DNA of 27,086 nucleotides, taken from Comamonadaceae bacterium (GTDB taxonomy: Bacteria; Pseudomonadota; Gammaproteobacteria; Burkholderiales; Burkholderiaceae_C). Each line of letters opens with the position of its first letter. Position 1 is the stretch's first letter. The stretch is taken from assembly GCA_947374485.1 (NCBI GenBank), contig CANCCF010000043.1:1-27086 (forward strand). The letters are read 5' to 3'. Positions 6,758 to 15,034 of this stretch are shown here, piece by piece. Made by a program: the position numbers and the translations under genes. Below the pieces are notes generated by a model, which saw nothing but the letters and a program-made list of their open reading frames with translations, was not told the origin of the DNA and ran no database searches.

Positions 6758-7584
6758 AAAGCAGCAGGCGAAGCTGTGCTTACCAATGGAAACAATGCAT
6801 CTTCCATCACCGCCCCATCCGCCAGCCGCTCGCTCAAACCCGCAAACGGCGGCGAGGTACGCCAGGGCCGCACGGCATGGCGGGCGTCATCGCCCAGATA
6901 GCGCGCCGAGAACACGCGCCTGCGCTGCAAGGGGCTGACGCCGCCGCTGGCGTGCAGCGCGAGCATGTGGAAGGCCACGGCGTCGCCGGGCTCCAGCGCC
7001 CAGGCCAGCTGTTGGTATTGCTCTGGTGCGGCATCGATGGCGGGCAGTTCGGCCAGCGTGCCATCCGCAAACCACTTCGCCTGGTTGTCGCGGAAGCTGC
7101 GCGGCATGTACCAGGTGCCTGCGTGCGAGCCGGCCACAAAGCGCAGCGTGCTCTCCACACTCACCGGGTCCACCGGAATCCAGAAGCTCACGTTTTGCCG
7201 GCCGCTGACGTTGTAATAGGGCTGGTCCTGGTGCCAGGGCGTGGCCTGGCGGGTGCCGGGCTCTTTCACCAGCAGGTGGTCGTGGTAGAGGCGCACGCTG
7301 TCACTCTGCATCAGCGCGCGGGCCACGATGGGCAGGGCCGATTCGCGCAGGATGGATTCATACGCCGGGTTGCTTTGCCAGGTACAAAAGTCTTCGATGA
7401 AGCGGCCCGGATCGTCACCCCTGCTGGCTACCTGGGCCAAGGGGCTGAGGTGGGCCAGGTTGTGCTCTATGCCTTGCTTCAGCAGGGCCACCTCGTCTGC
7501 GTTGAGCACACCGCGCAGCACCACGGCACCGTCACGCTGGTAGTCGGTGGGTAAAGATGCAGGTATTCGGTAGTTCAAGGTCAC
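6754..7584 (-). CDS. Phytanoyl-CoA dioxygenase (PhyH) family protein
   Basis: A 276-residue Fe(II)/2-oxoglutarate dioxygenase of the PhyH family. Metal ligands are visible as H118-x-D120 in ATPWHQDQPYYNV and H211 in MLALHASGG, with a downstream R-R-R-V-F-S-A-R-Y supplying the 2-oxoglutarate arginine. The N-terminal YQRDGAVVLRGVLNADEVALL is typical. The substrate is unknown; the family includes ectoine hydroxylase and various small-molecule hydroxylases. The chosen start is GTG at 7584, which overlaps the hutH stop as GTGA; the frame continues upstream to 7662 inside hutH, but that part lacks family similarity. Its place at the end of hutU-hutH implies control by HutC and perhaps a role in histidine or related imidazole metabolism (inference). 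Confidence 0.87.
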   Translation of the reverse strand: MTLNYRIPASLPTDYQRDGAVVLRGVLNADEVALLKQGIEHNLAHLSPLAQVASRGDDPGRFIEDFCTWQSNPAYESILRESALPIVARALMQSDSVRLYHDHLLVKEPGTRQATPWHQDQPYYNVSGRQNVSFWIPVDPVSVESTLRFVAGSHAGTWYMPRSFRDNQAKWFADGTLAELPAIDAAPEQYQQLAWALEPGDAVAFHMLALHASGGVSPLQRRRVFSARYLGDDARHAVRPWRTSPPFAGLSERLADGAVMEDALFPLVSTASPAAF

Positions 7585-9224
7585 GCAGGTATCCACAACT
7601 TGGGCAGGCCAGTGAGTGTACGCAGCACCTGGGCCACCGAGCCATTGCGCACCATCATGCAAGCATGCGCGATGTCGGGCGCAAGATACCGGTCCACATG
7701 GTGGGCCGCAATGTCCTGGCGCAGCAGCGCATGCACGGCCTCCAGCGCTGCCGAGCTTTGCAGCGGGCGCAAAAACTCAATGCCTTGCGCGGCGGCCAGC
7801 AGCTCGATGCCGAGGATGTTGGCGGTGTTGCTGATCATGGCCTGCAGGCGGCGCGCGGCGAAGGTGGCCATGGAGACATGGTCTTCCTGGTTGGCGCTGG
7901 TGGGCAGGCTGTCCACGCTGGCCGGGTGGGCCAGGGATTTGTTTTCTGAGGCCAGCGAAGCGGCAGTCACGTGGGCAATCATGAAGCCGCTGTTCAGGCC
8001 GGCATCGGCTGTGAGGAAGGGCGGCAGGCGCGACACGCCGGCGTCGATCAGCATGGCGATGCGGCGCTCGGCAATGGCGCCCACTTCGGCAATCGCCAGG
8101 GCCATGCCGTCGGCCGCCAGTGCGACTGGCTCGGCGTGGAAATTGCCGCCGGAAATAAGCTCCCCCCTGAGTCGGCCTTCGGCCGCCTTCCCCCCTGAGG
8201 GGGGACGATGCCGCTGGCCCGGCAAAGCCGGTTCCAGGGCATCCCTGGAAAAGGCATCTTCTCCGGCCATAAACACCAGCGGGTTGTCGGTCACCGCATT
8301 GGCCTCGATCAGCAGCACGCGTGCGGCGTGGCGCAGCTGGTCGAGGCAGGCGCCCACCACTTGGGGCTGGCAGCGCAGGCAGTAGGGGTCTTGCACGCGG
8401 TCATCTCCCTCGGCATGCGACTGGCGGATGGCGCTGCCTTTCAATAACTCGCGGTAGTACTGCGCCACATCGATCTGGCCGGGCTGGCCGCGCACGGCGT
8501 GGATACGCGGATCAAACGGGCCGTCGCTGCCGCGTGCGGCGTCCAGCGTCAAGGCACCGATGACCAGGGCGGCTTCCAGCACCGGCTCGAAGCTGAGCAG
8601 CGCATGCAGGGCCAGCGCGGTGGAGGTCTGGGTGCCGTTGATCAGGGCCAGCCCTTCCTTGGCTTCGAGCTGCAGCGGCATGATGCCCGCCGCTTGCAGG
8701 GCCTGCAGGGCCGGTACACGCGCGCCATCTACCAGCATGTCGCCCTCGCCCATCAGCGCCAGCGTCATGTGCGAGAGCGGCGCCAGGTCACCGGATGCGC
8801 CCACCGAACCCTGGCTGGGCACGCAGGGCACCAGGCCCGCGTTGTGCACCGCCAGCAGGGTGTCGATGACGACCTCGCGGCAACCCGAATAGCCACGCGC
8901 CAGGCTGGCGGCCTTGGTGGCCATCATCAGCCGCATGATGGGTGCCGCCAGCGGCTCACCCACGCCCACGCTGTGGGAGCGAATGAGGTTGCGCTGCAGC
9001 GTGGCCAACTGGTCTTTGCTGATGCGCTTGTTGGCCAGCTTGCCAAAGCCGGTGTTCACGCCATACACCGGCGCGTCGCCCTCGGCTGCAGCCTTGACCA
9101 GGGCATGCGAGGCGCGGATGGGTCCTCGCGCGGATTCGGGCAGTGACAGCTGGCAGACGCCGGTGTGGATGGCTTGCAAATGATCCAGGCTCAGGTGGCC
9201 GGGCTTGAGGGTGATTTTTTTCAT
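7581..9224 (-). CDS. hutH: Histidine ammonia-lyase carrying an in-frame repeat insertion
   Basis: Deaminates L-histidine to trans-urocanate, the first step of histidine use. The MIO-forming triad A143-S144-G145 lies in GSVGASGDLAPLSHM; DPYCLRCQPQ and SGGNFHAEPVALAADG carry other active-site residues. The protein is 547 residues, about 35 longer than the usual 505-515. The excess is a Pro/Gly/Arg-rich block at about residues 321-354, between NPLVFMAGED and ELISGGNFHAEP, where normal HutH has only a few residues. Its DNA is a hairpin-rich repeat. The frame stays open through it, so the enzyme may still be made, but the block is close to the active-site FH motif. The ATG at 9224 is 15 nt below hutU, and phyH overlaps its stop. 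Confidence 0.95.
   Translation of the reverse strand: MKKITLKPGHLSLDHLQAIHTGVCQLSLPESARGPIRASHALVKAAAEGDAPVYGVNTGFGKLANKRISKDQLATLQRNLIRSHSVGVGEPLAAPIMRLMMATKAASLARGYSGCREVVIDTLLAVHNAGLVPCVPSQGSVGASGDLAPLSHMTLALMGEGDMLVDGARVPALQALQAAGIMPLQLEAKEGLALINGTQTSTALALHALLSFEPVLEAALVIGALTLDAARGSDGPFDPRIHAVRGQPGQIDVAQYYRELLKGSAIRQSHAEGDDRVQDPYCLRCQPQVVGACLDQLRHAARVLLIEANAVTDNPLVFMAGEDAFSRDALEPALPGQRHRPPSGGKAAEGRLRGELISGGNFHAEPVALAADGMALAIAEVGAIAERRIAMLIDAGVSRLPPFLTADAGLNSGFMIAHVTAASLASENKSLAHPASVDSLPTSANQEDHVSMATFAARRLQAMISNTANILGIELLAAAQGIEFLRPLQSSAALEAVHALLRQDIAAHHVDRYLAPDIAHACMMVRNGSVAQVLRTLTGLPKLWIPA
8161..8262. repeat. REP-like hairpin-rich element inserted in hutH (edges approximate)
   Basis: A run of about 100 bp holds four perfect small stem-loops in a row: CGGCC-TTC-GGCCG (8173-8185), TCCCCCC-TGA-GGGGGGA (8189-8205), CCGGC-AAA-GCCGG (8219-8231) and TTCCAGGG-CAT-CCCTGGAA (8232-8250). 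Its translation has no counterpart in HutH proteins, and removing about 102 bp would restore a normal-length enzyme. Similar C-run/G-run elements are, from memory, dispersed between genes in Comamonadaceae genomes. Exact ends and any target duplication cannot be fixed without an uninterrupted relative. No second copy was seen in the window. Confidence 0.75.
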
Positions 9225-9239
9225 GGGTGTGCGTTCAAT

Positions 9240-10943
9240 TCATTCAGTGATCATGGGCAACTTCAGGCCCTGTTCTTTGGCGCAGGCCACTGCAATGTCG
9301 TAACCCGCATCGGCATGGCGCATCACGCCGGTGCCGGGGTCGTTCCACAGCACGCGCTCCAGGCGTTTGGCCGCAGCGTCCGTGCCATCGGCAACGATCA
9401 CGACGCCGCTGTGCTGCGAGTAGCCCATGCCCACGCCGCCGCCGTGGTGCAGCGACACCCAGGTGGCACCACCGGCGGTGTTGAGCAAGGCGTTGAGCAG
9501 CGGCCAGTCGCTGACCGCGTCCGAGCCGTCCTGCATGCTCTCGGTCTCGCGGTTGGGCGAGGCCACCGAGCCGCTGTCCAGGTGGTCGCGGCCGATGACG
9601 ATAGGGGCTTTGAGTTCACCGCTCTTCACCATCTCGTTGAAGGCCAGACCGGCGCGGTGGCGCTCGCCCAGGCCGATCCAGCAAATGCGGGCGGGCAGGC
9701 CCTGGAAGGCGATGCGCTCGGACGCCATGTCCAGCCAGCGGTGCAGGTGCGCATCCTCAGGGAACAGCTCCTTCATCTTGGCGTCGGTCTTGCGGATGTC
9801 CTCCGGGTCGCCACTGAGCGCCACCCAGCGGAATGGCCCCTTGCCCCGGCAGAACAGCGGCCGCACATAGGCGGGCACAAAACCGGGGAAGTCAAACGCG
9901 TTGGTTACGCCCTGGTCGAGTGCCACCTGGCGGATGTTGTTGCCATAGTCCACCGTGGGCACGCCCATGCTTTGGAAATCCAGCATGGCCTGCACATGCA
10001 CGGCGCAGCTCTTGGCGGCGGCAATGCGCAGGGCGGCATGCTGGGTGTCGTCGGCCTGGGCAGCGCGCCATTGCGCCACCGACCAGCCGCTGGGCAAGTA
10101 GCCGTTGACCAGGTCGTGCGCGGAGGTCTGGTCGGTGACGATGTCGGGGCGGATGCTGCCCGCCTTGGCGCGTTGCACCAGCTCGGGCAGGATGTCGGCG
10201 GCGTTGCCCAAGAGCGCAATCGACACCGCCTTTTTTTCCTGGCTGTATTTTGCAAGGCGAGCCAGCGCATCGTCCAGATCAGCCGCCTGCTCGTCCACGT
10301 AGCGGGTCTTCAAACGGAAGTCGATGCGGCTTTGCTGGCACTCGATGTTGAGCGAGGAGGCACCGGCAAAGGTGGCCGCCAGGGGCTGCGCGCCACCCAT
10401 GCCGCCCAGGCCTGCAGTCAAAATCCAGCGCCCGGCCAGATCGCCGCCGAAATGCTGGCGCCCGGCCTCCACAAAGGTTTCATAGGTACCCTGCACAATG
10501 CCCTGGCTGCCAATGTAGATCCAGCTGCCCGCTGTCATCTGGCCGTACATCATCAAGCCCTTTTTATCCAGCGCATGGAAGTGTTCCCAGGTGGCCCATT
10601 TGGGCACCAGGTTGGAGTTGGCAATCAGCACCCGCGGCGCATCCGCGTGGCTGCGGAACACGCCCACGGGCTTGCCGCTCTGGATCAATAGCGTCTCCTC
10701 TTCACCCAGGTTCTCCAGCGCCTTGAGGATGGCCTCGTAGCACGCCCAGTTGCGCGCGGCCTTGCCGATGCCGCCATATACCACCAGCGCGTCCGGGTTC
10801 TCGGCCACCTCCGGGTCCAGGTTGTTTTGCAGCATGCGGTAGGCGGCTTCGATCAGCCAGTTCTTGCAGGTGATGGCTGTGCCGCGCGGTGCGCGCACCG
10901 GATGGGGCTGGGCCGTGTGCTGGATGGAAGACAGGTTGGACAT
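9240..10943 (-). CDS. hutU: Urocanate hydratase
   Basis: A 567-residue cytosolic enzyme that uses tightly bound NAD+ as an electrophile to convert urocanate to 4-imidazolone-5-propionate. Evidence: RAPRGTAITCKNWLIEAAYR and NNLDPEVAENPDALVVYGG at the N-terminus, the NAD-binding TAGLGGMGGAQPLAA, C365 in PLFCRGKGPFRW, and the C-terminal WVSLHHGGGVGMGYSQHSG. Length is normal. The ATG at 10943 has GGAG (10952-10949) 5 nt upstream. It is first in the leftward hutU-hutH-phyH unit and is transcribed from a promoter that overlaps the HutC operator region. Confidence 0.97.
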   Translation of the reverse strand: MSNLSSIQHTAQPHPVRAPRGTAITCKNWLIEAAYRMLQNNLDPEVAENPDALVVYGGIGKAARNWACYEAILKALENLGEEETLLIQSGKPVGVFRSHADAPRVLIANSNLVPKWATWEHFHALDKKGLMMYGQMTAGSWIYIGSQGIVQGTYETFVEAGRQHFGGDLAGRWILTAGLGGMGGAQPLAATFAGASSLNIECQQSRIDFRLKTRYVDEQAADLDDALARLAKYSQEKKAVSIALLGNAADILPELVQRAKAGSIRPDIVTDQTSAHDLVNGYLPSGWSVAQWRAAQADDTQHAALRIAAAKSCAVHVQAMLDFQSMGVPTVDYGNNIRQVALDQGVTNAFDFPGFVPAYVRPLFCRGKGPFRWVALSGDPEDIRKTDAKMKELFPEDAHLHRWLDMASERIAFQGLPARICWIGLGERHRAGLAFNEMVKSGELKAPIVIGRDHLDSGSVASPNRETESMQDGSDAVSDWPLLNALLNTAGGATWVSLHHGGGVGMGYSQHSGVVIVADGTDAAAKRLERVLWNDPGTGVMRHADAGYDIAVACAKEQGLKLPMITE

Positions 10944-10982
10944 GGCGACTCCGCAAAAAGAAGAGGGATGAATAAGCGCCGC

Positions 10983-11011
10983 AGTGTACTTGTCTAGACA
11001 TGTCTATGCAA
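10983..11011 (-). promoter_or_regulatory. Predicted hutU promoter
   Basis: The minus strand shows TTGCAT (11011-11006), a 17-nt spacer, and TACACT (10988-10983). The start would be near 10976, giving a leader of about 33 nt that contains the hutU Shine-Dalgarno. The spacer is filled by the HutC-type palindrome, so a bound repressor would block it. Confidence 0.65.
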
Positions 11012-11018
11012 CTACAAT
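10990..11018 (+). promoter_or_regulatory. Predicted hutC promoter (leaderless start)
   Basis: TTGTCT (10990-10995), 17-nt spacer, TACAAT (11013-11018). Six bases separate the -10 from the hutC ATG at 11025, so transcription should begin at or within 2 nt of the start codon. No Shine-Dalgarno is present. It overlaps the divergent hutU promoter almost completely. Confidence 0.65.
10991..11010. promoter_or_regulatory. Candidate HutC operator
   Basis: TGTCTAGACA (10991-11000) is a perfect 10-bp palindrome, immediately followed by the related half-conserved TGTCTATGCA (11001-11010). The form TGT-n4-ACA matches known GntR/HutC-type operators (TGTATATACA-like). It sits in the spacers of both divergent promoters, so one or two HutC dimers could repress both arms, with urocanate as the expected inducer. 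Confidence 0.7.
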
Positions 11019-11024
11019 TTGCGC

Positions 11025-11735
11025 ATGACCATCACCACCCAAGCGCCCTTCGCCCGCGTCAAGCACTACCTGAAAACCGGTCTGGCCAGCGGCCAGTGGG
11101 TGCCAGGCGACCAGATGCCCTCCGAGGCCGCGCTGGTGGCGCAGTTCGCGGTGAGCCGCATGACGGTGGGCCGGGCGCTGCGCGAGCTGCAGGCCGAGGG
11201 GCTGGTCACGCGCGTGCAGGGCGTGGGCAGCTTTGCCGCGCATTTGTCGCGCGTGTCCTCCACCCTCACCATCCACGACCTGCATGACGAGATCGTCTCG
11301 CGCGGCCACACGCACCAGGCTGAGGTGGTCATCGCCCAGGCCGAAAAGGCTGGCGCCGACCTCGCCGCGCAGCTGGGCGTGCAGGCGGGCAGCCTGGTGT
11401 TCCACACCCTCATCGTGCACAGCGAAAACGGCGTGCCCCTGCAGTGCGAAGACCGCTATGTGAACCCGGCCTGCGCGCCCGATTACCTCAAGGCCGATTT
11501 CCAGAAGATCACGCCCACGCAGTACCTGCTGGGTGTGGCGCCCTTGTGGGAGGCGCAATACGCCATCGAGGCCGCAGCCCCCACGGCGCAAGAGGCGCAG
11601 TTGCTGGGCATCGGCGTGCACGACGCCTGCCTGATCGTGGTGCGCCGGACCATCAACCGCGGCGTGCCTATCACCCTGGCGCGCCTGGTGCACCCGGGCA
11701 CGCGCTACCAGATCAGCGGCGCCTTCAAGCCATGA
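11025..11735 (+). CDS. hutC: Histidine-utilisation repressor, GntR/HutC family
   Basis: A 236-residue regulator with a GntR winged HTH at about residues 8-73 (PGDQMPSEAALVAQFAVSRM followed by TVGRALRELQAEGLVTRVQG) and a UTRA ligand domain at about 90-230, ending RLVHPGTRYQISGAF. Urocanate is the known inducer in this family. The ATG at 11025 is used; a TTG at 11019 would overlap the -10 region. There is no Shine-Dalgarno, in keeping with the predicted leaderless message. Its stop overlaps the hutD start by 4 bp (ATGA). It heads hutC-hutD-hutI-hutF and should repress itself and hutUH-phyH. Confidence 0.94.
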   Translation: MTITTQAPFARVKHYLKTGLASGQWVPGDQMPSEAALVAQFAVSRMTVGRALRELQAEGLVTRVQGVGSFAAHLSRVSSTLTIHDLHDEIVSRGHTHQAEVVIAQAEKAGADLAAQLGVQAGSLVFHTLIVHSENGVPLQCEDRYVNPACAPDYLKADFQKITPTQYLLGVAPLWEAQYAIEAAAPTAQEAQLLGIGVHDACLIVVRRTINRGVPITLARLVHPGTRYQISGAFKP

Positions 11736-12349
11736 GGGACGCTCAAATCATTCAGGCCGACAGCGTCGCGCCACAAGCCTGGCGCAACGGCGGCGGCCAG
11801 ACGCGCGAGCTGCTGGCCTGGCCCAACACGTCCGACTGGCGCTTGCGCATCAGCCGCGCCGACATCACCACCAGTGGTCCGTTCTCGGCCTTCCCCGGTG
11901 TGCAGCGCTGGTTTGTGGTGCTGAGCGGCCACGGGGTGGTGCTGCACATGCCAACGCCGGACGGCCATAGCCTGGACCACGTGCTGTTGCCCGGCCACAC
12001 GCCACTGCACTTCGACGGCGGCCTGGCGCCCGGCTGCGCCCTGGTGGATGGCCCCACGCAAGACCTGAACCTGATGGCACGCGGCGGCCAGGCCTGCATG
12101 CTGGCCGTGGACGCCGATACAGACTGGCAATGCAGCCACACCATGGGCGGCCTCTACACCGCTTGCAGTGGCATCTGGGGCACCACCGCAAGCGTCTCTG
12201 CGAGCGATGGTCAACGCAGCCTGGCGCTGCCACCCCACACCCTGCTGTGGCTGGCGCAAGCCCCGGCCACACCCATGCGCTTCACCCCCGACCACGGCGC
12301 GAGCGGCAACGCCTGGTGGCTGGGCTATACCCCGGAGGAATTGGCATGA
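11732..12349 (+). CDS. hutD: HutD family protein
   Basis: A 205-residue cupin-like protein of the HutD family. It opens with the family signature W-R-N-G-G-G-Q-T-R-E-L near residue 15, then DWRLRISRADITTSGPFSAF followed by PGVQRWFVVLSGHGVVL. In Pseudomonas, HutD is thought to limit the upper level of hut expression or sense an intermediate rather than catalyse a core step. No signal peptide is present. It is translationally coupled on both sides: its ATG overlaps the hutC stop and its TGA overlaps the hutI start (both ATGA). Length is normal for the family. Confidence 0.91.
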   Translation: MRDAQIIQADSVAPQAWRNGGGQTRELLAWPNTSDWRLRISRADITTSGPFSAFPGVQRWFVVLSGHGVVLHMPTPDGHSLDHVLLPGHTPLHFDGGLAPGCALVDGPTQDLNLMARGGQACMLAVDADTDWQCSHTMGGLYTACSGIWGTTASVSASDGQRSLALPPHTLLWLAQAPATPMRFTPDHGASGNAWWLGYTPEELA

Positions 12350-13572
12350 CGCACGACCTGACACTCTGGCGCAACGCCAACCTGGCCACCCTCAGCGGCG
12401 ACCAATGGGGCTGGATAGAGCAAGGCGCCATGCTCACCCAGGGCGAGACCATTCTCTGGGTCGGCCCGGAGTACGCGCTGCCCACCACCCACAGCACCCC
12501 CACCACGCACATTCCCCACATGCACGACCTGGGCGGCGCACTGGTTACGCCCGGCCTGATCGACTGCCACACGCACCTGGTCTACGGCGGGCAACGCGCA
12601 GCCGAGTTCGAGCAGCGCCTGCAGGGCGCCAGCTACGAGCAGATTGCCCGCGCCGGTGGCGGCATCCGCTCCACCGTGGCCGCCACACGTGCGGCCAGCG
12701 ATTCGCAGCTCTTGGCCAGCGCGCGCCAAAGGGCGCTGGCCCTGATGCGCGAAGGCGTGACCACCATCGAAATCAAGTCCGGCTACGGCCTGAGCCTGGC
12801 GCACGAGGCGCGCTGCCTGTCGGTGGCCCGCCAGCTCGGCCAGTCGTTGCCGCTCTCGGTGCGCACCACGTTTTTGGGCGCACACGCCCTGCCCCCGGAA
12901 TTTGAAGGCCAAGGTGACGCCTATGTGGACGCCGTCTGCGCCTGGATGCCGCAGCTGCAGCGCCAGGGGCTGGTGGACGCAGTGGATGTCTTTTGCGAAA
13001 ACATTGGCTTCACGCCAGCACAGACGCGCCGCGTGTTCGAGGCGGCACGCGCACTGGGCTTGCCGGTGAAACTGCATGCCGAGCAACTCAGTGACCAGGG
13101 CGGCGCGGCCTTGGCTGCCGAATTTGGCGCCCTCTCCTGCGACCACCTGGAACACCTGAGTGCCGCGGGCATTGCCGCCATGGCGCACAGCGGCACGGTG
13201 GCCGTGCTGCTGCCCGGCGCCTATTATTTTTTGCGCGACAGCCATTTACCGCCCGTGGCCGCGCTGCGCGCCGCCGGTGTGCCCATGGCCGTGGCCAGTG
13301 ACCACAACCCGGGCTCTTCGCCGGGCCTGTCTTTGCTGCTGATGCTCAACATGGCCTGCACCCTCTTTCGCCTGACCCCCGAAGAAGCGCTGCAAGGCGT
13401 CACCGTGCATGCCGCGCGCGCGCTGGGCCTCACCGACCGGGGCCAACTGGCGGCGGGCCAGCGAGCCGACTTTTGCGTCTGGGATGTGGCCCACCCCAAC
13501 GAGTTGGCCTACTGGTTTGGCCGCAACCCGTGTCAGCGCGTGTTTGTGGGCGCCCAGGAGCGCAGCATATGA
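12346..13572 (+). CDS. hutI: Imidazolonepropionase
   Basis: A 408-residue amidohydrolase that hydrolyses 4-imidazolone-5-propionate to N-formimidoyl-L-glutamate. Metal ligands appear as H75-x-H77 in PGLIDCHTHLVYGG, a later His in LPVKLHAEQLSD, and Asp in VASDHNPGSSP. EIKSGYGLSLAHEARCL and VLLPGAYYFLRDSHLPPVAA are characteristic of HutI. The ATG at 12346 overlaps the hutD stop; GGAGGA sits 7 nt upstream. Its TGA overlaps the hutF ATG. Confidence 0.96.
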   Translation: MTHDLTLWRNANLATLSGDQWGWIEQGAMLTQGETILWVGPEYALPTTHSTPTTHIPHMHDLGGALVTPGLIDCHTHLVYGGQRAAEFEQRLQGASYEQIARAGGGIRSTVAATRAASDSQLLASARQRALALMREGVTTIEIKSGYGLSLAHEARCLSVARQLGQSLPLSVRTTFLGAHALPPEFEGQGDAYVDAVCAWMPQLQRQGLVDAVDVFCENIGFTPAQTRRVFEAARALGLPVKLHAEQLSDQGGAALAAEFGALSCDHLEHLSAAGIAAMAHSGTVAVLLPGAYYFLRDSHLPPVAALRAAGVPMAVASDHNPGSSPGLSLLLMLNMACTLFRLTPEEALQGVTVHAARALGLTDRGQLAAGQRADFCVWDVAHPNELAYWFGRNPCQRVFVGAQERSI

Positions 13573-14960
13573 CCCGCACAACGACCCCACTCTTCTGGGC
13601 CCCACAGGCCTGGCTCCAGGGCCAATGGCAGCAGGGCGTTTGCCTGCTGGTGGATGCCAGCGGCCACTGGTCGGACATCACCCCTGGCATCTCCACCGCA
13701 CCCGCGCACGCCACCGTGCTACAAGGACCTGTGTTGCCCGGCATGGTCAACGCCCACAGCCACGCCTTTCAGCGCGCTTTTGCGGCCTTGTCCGAACGGC
13801 GGGCCAGTGAGGCCGATGACTTCTGGTCCTGGCGCGACCGCATGTACGGCGTGGCACTGCGCATCACCCCCGCGCAGCTGCGCGCCGTGGCCGCGCAGCT
13901 GTATGTGGAGATGCTGCAAGGCGGCTACACCCAGGCCTGCGAATTCCACTACCTGCACCACGGTGCGGATGGCACAGCCTATGCCGACCCCGCCACCATG
14001 GCCTGGGCCGTGGCCGATGCCGCCGCCGACGCAGGCCTGGGCCTGACCCTGCTGCCGGTGCTGTACGAGCGCGCCGGTTTTACGCAGCCCAAACTGCGCG
14101 ACGACCAGCGCCGCTTTGCAGGCACGCCCGACTTCATTGCCGGGCTGCACAAGACACTGCAGGCCTCGGGCCGTGCGTTGCTCAACAGCGGCGTCGCCAT
14201 CCATTCGCTGCGTGCAGCGGCACCCACATCGATCACGCAGCTGCTCCAAGCCGTGGGCGAACAAAACCTGCCCATCCACATCCACATCGCCGAGCAAATG
14301 CAGGAGGTGCGTGATTGCCTGGCCCACACCGGCCAGCGCCCCATTCAGTGGCTGGCGCAGAACCTGCCGCTGGATGCACGCTGGCAACTGGTGCACGCCA
14401 CCCATGCCGACGCAGCGGAAATCGCAGCCGTGGCTGCCAGTGGCGCAGGCCTTGTCATCTGCCCCAGCACCGAGGGCAACCTGGGCGATGGCCTGGCCGA
14501 CCTCGGCGCCTGGCTGCAACACGGCGTGCCCATGGCCGTCGGCTCGGACAGCCAGGTCTGCCGCCAGTGGAACGAAGAGCTGCGCTGGCTGGAATACGGT
14601 CAGCGCCTGCAGCTGCAACGCCGCAATGTGGCGGCCCTGCCCGGCCAGTCCGAAGGCGCCACAGCGGCGCGCCTGTTCGATGCAGCCCTGCACGCAGGTG
14701 GCACAGCCGCCGGGCAAGCGCACTGGGGCCTCGTGCCCGGTGCGCGCGCCGACCTGCTGGTGCTCGACACGCAGGCCAGCGGCCTGCTGGGCCTGCCCGC
14801 CAGCCATGTGCTGGACGCCGCCGTGTTTGCCTGCGAGCGTGCGCCCATCCGCGACGTGTATGTGGCCGGGCGCTGTGCCCTTGCGAACGGACAGCATGCC
14901 CAGCAGGCCGCCATTGCGGCGCAATTCGTGCAAGCCATGGAGGGCCTCTGGCAGGGCTGA
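13569..14960 (+). CDS. hutF: Formimidoylglutamate deiminase
   Basis: A 463-residue amidohydrolase that removes the imino nitrogen of N-formimidoyl-L-glutamate as ammonia, giving N-formyl-L-glutamate (the five-step hut branch). Evidence: metal motif H63-S64-H65 in PGMVNAHSHAFQRAFAAL, the FDFWSWR-like DDFWSWRDRMYG, HIHIAEQMQEV, and GSDSQVCRQWNEELRWLEYG, a HutF hallmark that separates it from other amidohydrolases. Length is normal. Its ATG overlaps the hutI stop. The product needs HutG deformylase, whose gene is not downstream here; a two-component system follows instead after 124 nt. Confidence 0.94.
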   Translation: MTRTTTPLFWAPQAWLQGQWQQGVCLLVDASGHWSDITPGISTAPAHATVLQGPVLPGMVNAHSHAFQRAFAALSERRASEADDFWSWRDRMYGVALRITPAQLRAVAAQLYVEMLQGGYTQACEFHYLHHGADGTAYADPATMAWAVADAAADAGLGLTLLPVLYERAGFTQPKLRDDQRRFAGTPDFIAGLHKTLQASGRALLNSGVAIHSLRAAAPTSITQLLQAVGEQNLPIHIHIAEQMQEVRDCLAHTGQRPIQWLAQNLPLDARWQLVHATHADAAEIAAVAASGAGLVICPSTEGNLGDGLADLGAWLQHGVPMAVGSDSQVCRQWNEELRWLEYGQRLQLQRRNVAALPGQSEGATAARLFDAALHAGGTAAGQAHWGLVPGARADLLVLDTQASGLLGLPASHVLDAAVFACERAPIRDVYVAGRCALANGQHAQQAAIAAQFVQAMEGLWQG

Positions 14961-15008
14961 GGCACGGGTACGGCAAGCCTGCAGACGCGCCGCTGCGTCA
15001 GCCTCGGT

Positions 15009-15034
15009 GCCTTGCAATATCTTTTCGGCAAGGC
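15009..15034 (+). terminator. Weak candidate terminator after hutF
   Basis: GCCTTGC (15009-15015) pairs with GCAAGGC (15028-15034) over a 12-nt loop, followed only by TTTCGC. It is the best hairpin in the 124-bp gap between hutF and the kinase gene, but the U-tract is poor. Confidence 0.35.

Noticed and set aside
7585..7662. Longer start for the PhyH protein at 7662
   Set aside because: It would lie wholly within hutH and lacks similarity; the GTG overlapping the hutH stop is more natural, though unproven.
8161..8262. Reading the hutH block as a sequencing error or frameshift
   Set aside because: The frame is open through the whole block and family sequence resumes in the same frame on both sides, with an ordered set of hairpins, so a real insertion is more likely.
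9165..10691. A 508-residue + strand frame opposite hutU
   Set aside because: Same cause: an antisense shadow of a GC-rich gene, His/Gln/Ala-rich without motifs.
11019..11024. TTG at 11019 as the hutC start
   Set aside because: It directly follows the -10 hexamer, upstream of the expected transcription start; the ATG at 11025 fits better.
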